The translations under genes were made by a program, and so were the position numbers. From Bacteroidales bacterium (lineage in GTDB: Bacteria; Bacteroidota; Bacteroidia; Bacteroidales; WCHB1-69): DNA of 63,038 nt. Below, in pieces: positions 61,855-63,038 of this stretch (positions within the stretch are counted from its first letter, which is position 1; each line of letters begins with the position of its first letter). The stretch covers positions 1-63,038 of the forward strand of contig JAKSMC010000018.1 of the NCBI GenBank assembly GCA_024400835.1. The letters are read 5' to 3'. The notes beneath the pieces are model-generated. The model saw only the letters and a program-made list of their open reading frames with translations, searched no databases and had not been told where the DNA came from.

Positions 61855-63038
61855 CGGATATAGCTTATCGGCAAATATAGAGAATGGTTTTCCAACGGAT
61901 GCCCAATACATTGTTACGCCCAATGGAAGAAAGGCTGCCCAAAATCTTATTGATGATTATCAGTCAGGTATTCATTCATTTACGATTATCGGAACTTACG
62001 GAACCGGCAAATCGTCGTTTCTCTTGGCTTTGGAAGAAGACTTGAAAAGCCGTGGCCGGGAAAAAAGATTATTGAATCCGCGTAACCTATCGGAAGCAGA
62101 AGGTTTTGAAATTCTGAATATTGTCGGTGACTATGCGGAATTGTCTGTTTTATTGGGAAGAAAACTGAACTTTGAAGGTCATTCACAAAGCATTTTTGAT
62201 GAACTGAAACGATATTGCAATCGTTTGAAGGAACAAAACAAGTTTCTGCTTATTGTGATTGATGAGTTTGGAAAAGTCCTGGAACATGCAGCCAAGAACA
62301 ATCCCGAACAGGAACTTTATTTTCTCCAGAAATTTGCTGAATTTGTCAATGTCCCTTCGCGTGATGTCTTGCTTTTGACTACATTGCACCAGAATTTCGG
62401 TGCTTACGCCAAGAATCTGACCGAAAGTCAGAAAAACGAATGGACGAAAGTAAAAGGCAGGTTCAAAGAAATCACTTTCGTTGAGCCGATTGAGCAAATT
62501 CTTTTCCTCGCTTCGCAGCAGTTGCACGACAAACGGCCTATAACGAACAGTGGCAATATCAAACCGCTCTATCATCTTGCACTTGAAACCAAATTCGTTT
62601 CGAAGGCCTTTTCCTGCGAAACGGCGCAGCAATTATTCCCGCTTGACCCATTTTCTGCTTTTGCCATCACTTCGGCCATACAGCGGTACGGTCAGAATGA
62701 ACGTTCACTTTTTTCGTTCCTTTTTGCACGTGGTTCCAATTCGCTTTCAGCGTTTGAGGCGAATGTGAATCAGACATACAATCTGGCCAATGTGTATGAC
62801 TACGTCGTCTTCAACTTTTATTCCTATCTGAAGGATGCCAATATGGATTCCATGAATTGGAATTCCATGCAAATGTCTATCGAAAGAGTTGAGGGATTAA
62901 ATTGGGATAACGAACAGCAGATGAAAAGTGCAGTCCATATTGTGAAATCAATCGGACTGCTGAATCTGTTCGGAATAGCCAGTTTTATGATGGATGCAGG
63001 ACAAATGGCGGAATATGCACGTCTTGCCATGGGTGTTG
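61847..63038 (+). CDS. P-loop ATPase downstream of DUF4007, truncated by the window edge
   Basis: The frame is open from ATG 61847 to the right edge, 397 codons without a stop. Walker A is GTYGTGKS (49-56) and Walker B is LLIVIDE (134-140, D139/E140). LTTLHQNFGAYA may be the sensor segment, and TKVKGRFKEITF follows. The layout resembles STAND/AAA-type ATPases of defence loci. It overlaps the DUF4007 stop by 8 nt. The rest of the protein and any further genes lie beyond the window. Confidence 0.82.
   Translation, partial: MNNGYSLSANIENGFPTDAQYIVTPNGRKAAQNLIDDYQSGIHSFTIIGTYGTGKSSFLLALEEDLKSRGREKRLLNPRNLSEAEGFEILNIVGDYAELSVLLGRKLNFEGHSQSIFDELKRYCNRLKEQNKFLLIVIDEFGKVLEHAAKNNPEQELYFLQKFAEFVNVPSRDVLLLTTLHQNFGAYAKNLTESQKNEWTKVKGRFKEITFVEPIEQILFLASQQLHDKRPITNSGNIKPLYHLALETKFVSKAFSCETAQQLFPLDPFSAFAITSAIQRYGQNERSLFSFLFARGSNSLSAFEANVNQTYNLANVYDYVVFNFYSYLKDANMDSMNWNSMQMSIERVEGLNWDNEQQMKSAVHIVKSIGLLNLFGIASFMMDAGQMAEYARLAMGV

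Overview
This window comes from an anaerobic member of the Bacteroidota, most likely the order Bacteroidales. Three lines of evidence support this. Promoters across the window carry the Bacteroidota -7 box TAnnTTTGC (17 clear cases are listed). Two secreted proteins end in type IX secretion sorting domains. The core metabolic genes include a KorAB-type 2-oxoacid:ferredoxin oxidoreductase, a GH92 mannosidase and a large Bacteroidota-type alpha-2-macroglobulin. I cannot name a genus.

Layout. 1-7225: a tRNA-Pro cut by the left edge, then housekeeping genes queA, thrS, ffh, folD and murG. 7229-10643 (minus strand): a TonB-like protein, a class II Fic protein whose gene and downstream neighbour each have the same 38-bp palindromic repeat about 30 nt before the start codon, and a YgjP/SprT-like metallopeptidase preceded by a 40-bp tandem inverted repeat. 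10644-17421 (minus strand): a mosaic restriction locus. An hsdR 3' relic and an hsdM 5' relic bracket a cassette with a single-chain nuclease-methyltransferase-specificity protein, a second specificity half-gene, and an AT-rich two-gene module (soluble 300 aa protein plus four-helix membrane protein). 17532-18994: lipid A acyltransferase and heptose bisphosphatase. 18995-19821: a spacer with a 155-bp cruciform repeat. 19822-45772: an Rpn-family nuclease, alpha-2-macroglobulin, mfd, a T9SS cargo protein, a THUMP-like methyltransferase, korAB, two TPR proteins behind gyrA, clpC and a KdsC-like phosphatase. 45878-58496: a DnaJ-like protein, envelope and hypothetical proteins, a pseudouridine synthase, an MFS sugar transporter, a GH92 mannosidase and a second T9SS cargo protein. 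58497-63038: a heptamer repeat tract, an eight-copy 23-bp palindromic array, an outer membrane protein, a dinD relic, and the start of a DUF4007-ATPase operon that runs off the right edge.

Most interesting points. (1) The junction between the R-M-S fusion and the second specificity half is a run of seven G. Adding one G joins them in frame into one protein with two target-recognition domains, so this looks like a phase-variable specificity switch. (2) The same locus appears to be an older type I system whose middle was replaced by another defence cassette carrying a candidate sensor plus membrane-effector pair. (3) The Fic palindromes look like a shared operator. (4) The 23-bp palindromic array and the DUF4007-ATPase operon are unexplained. 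All functions are inferred from sequence only; no database search was run.
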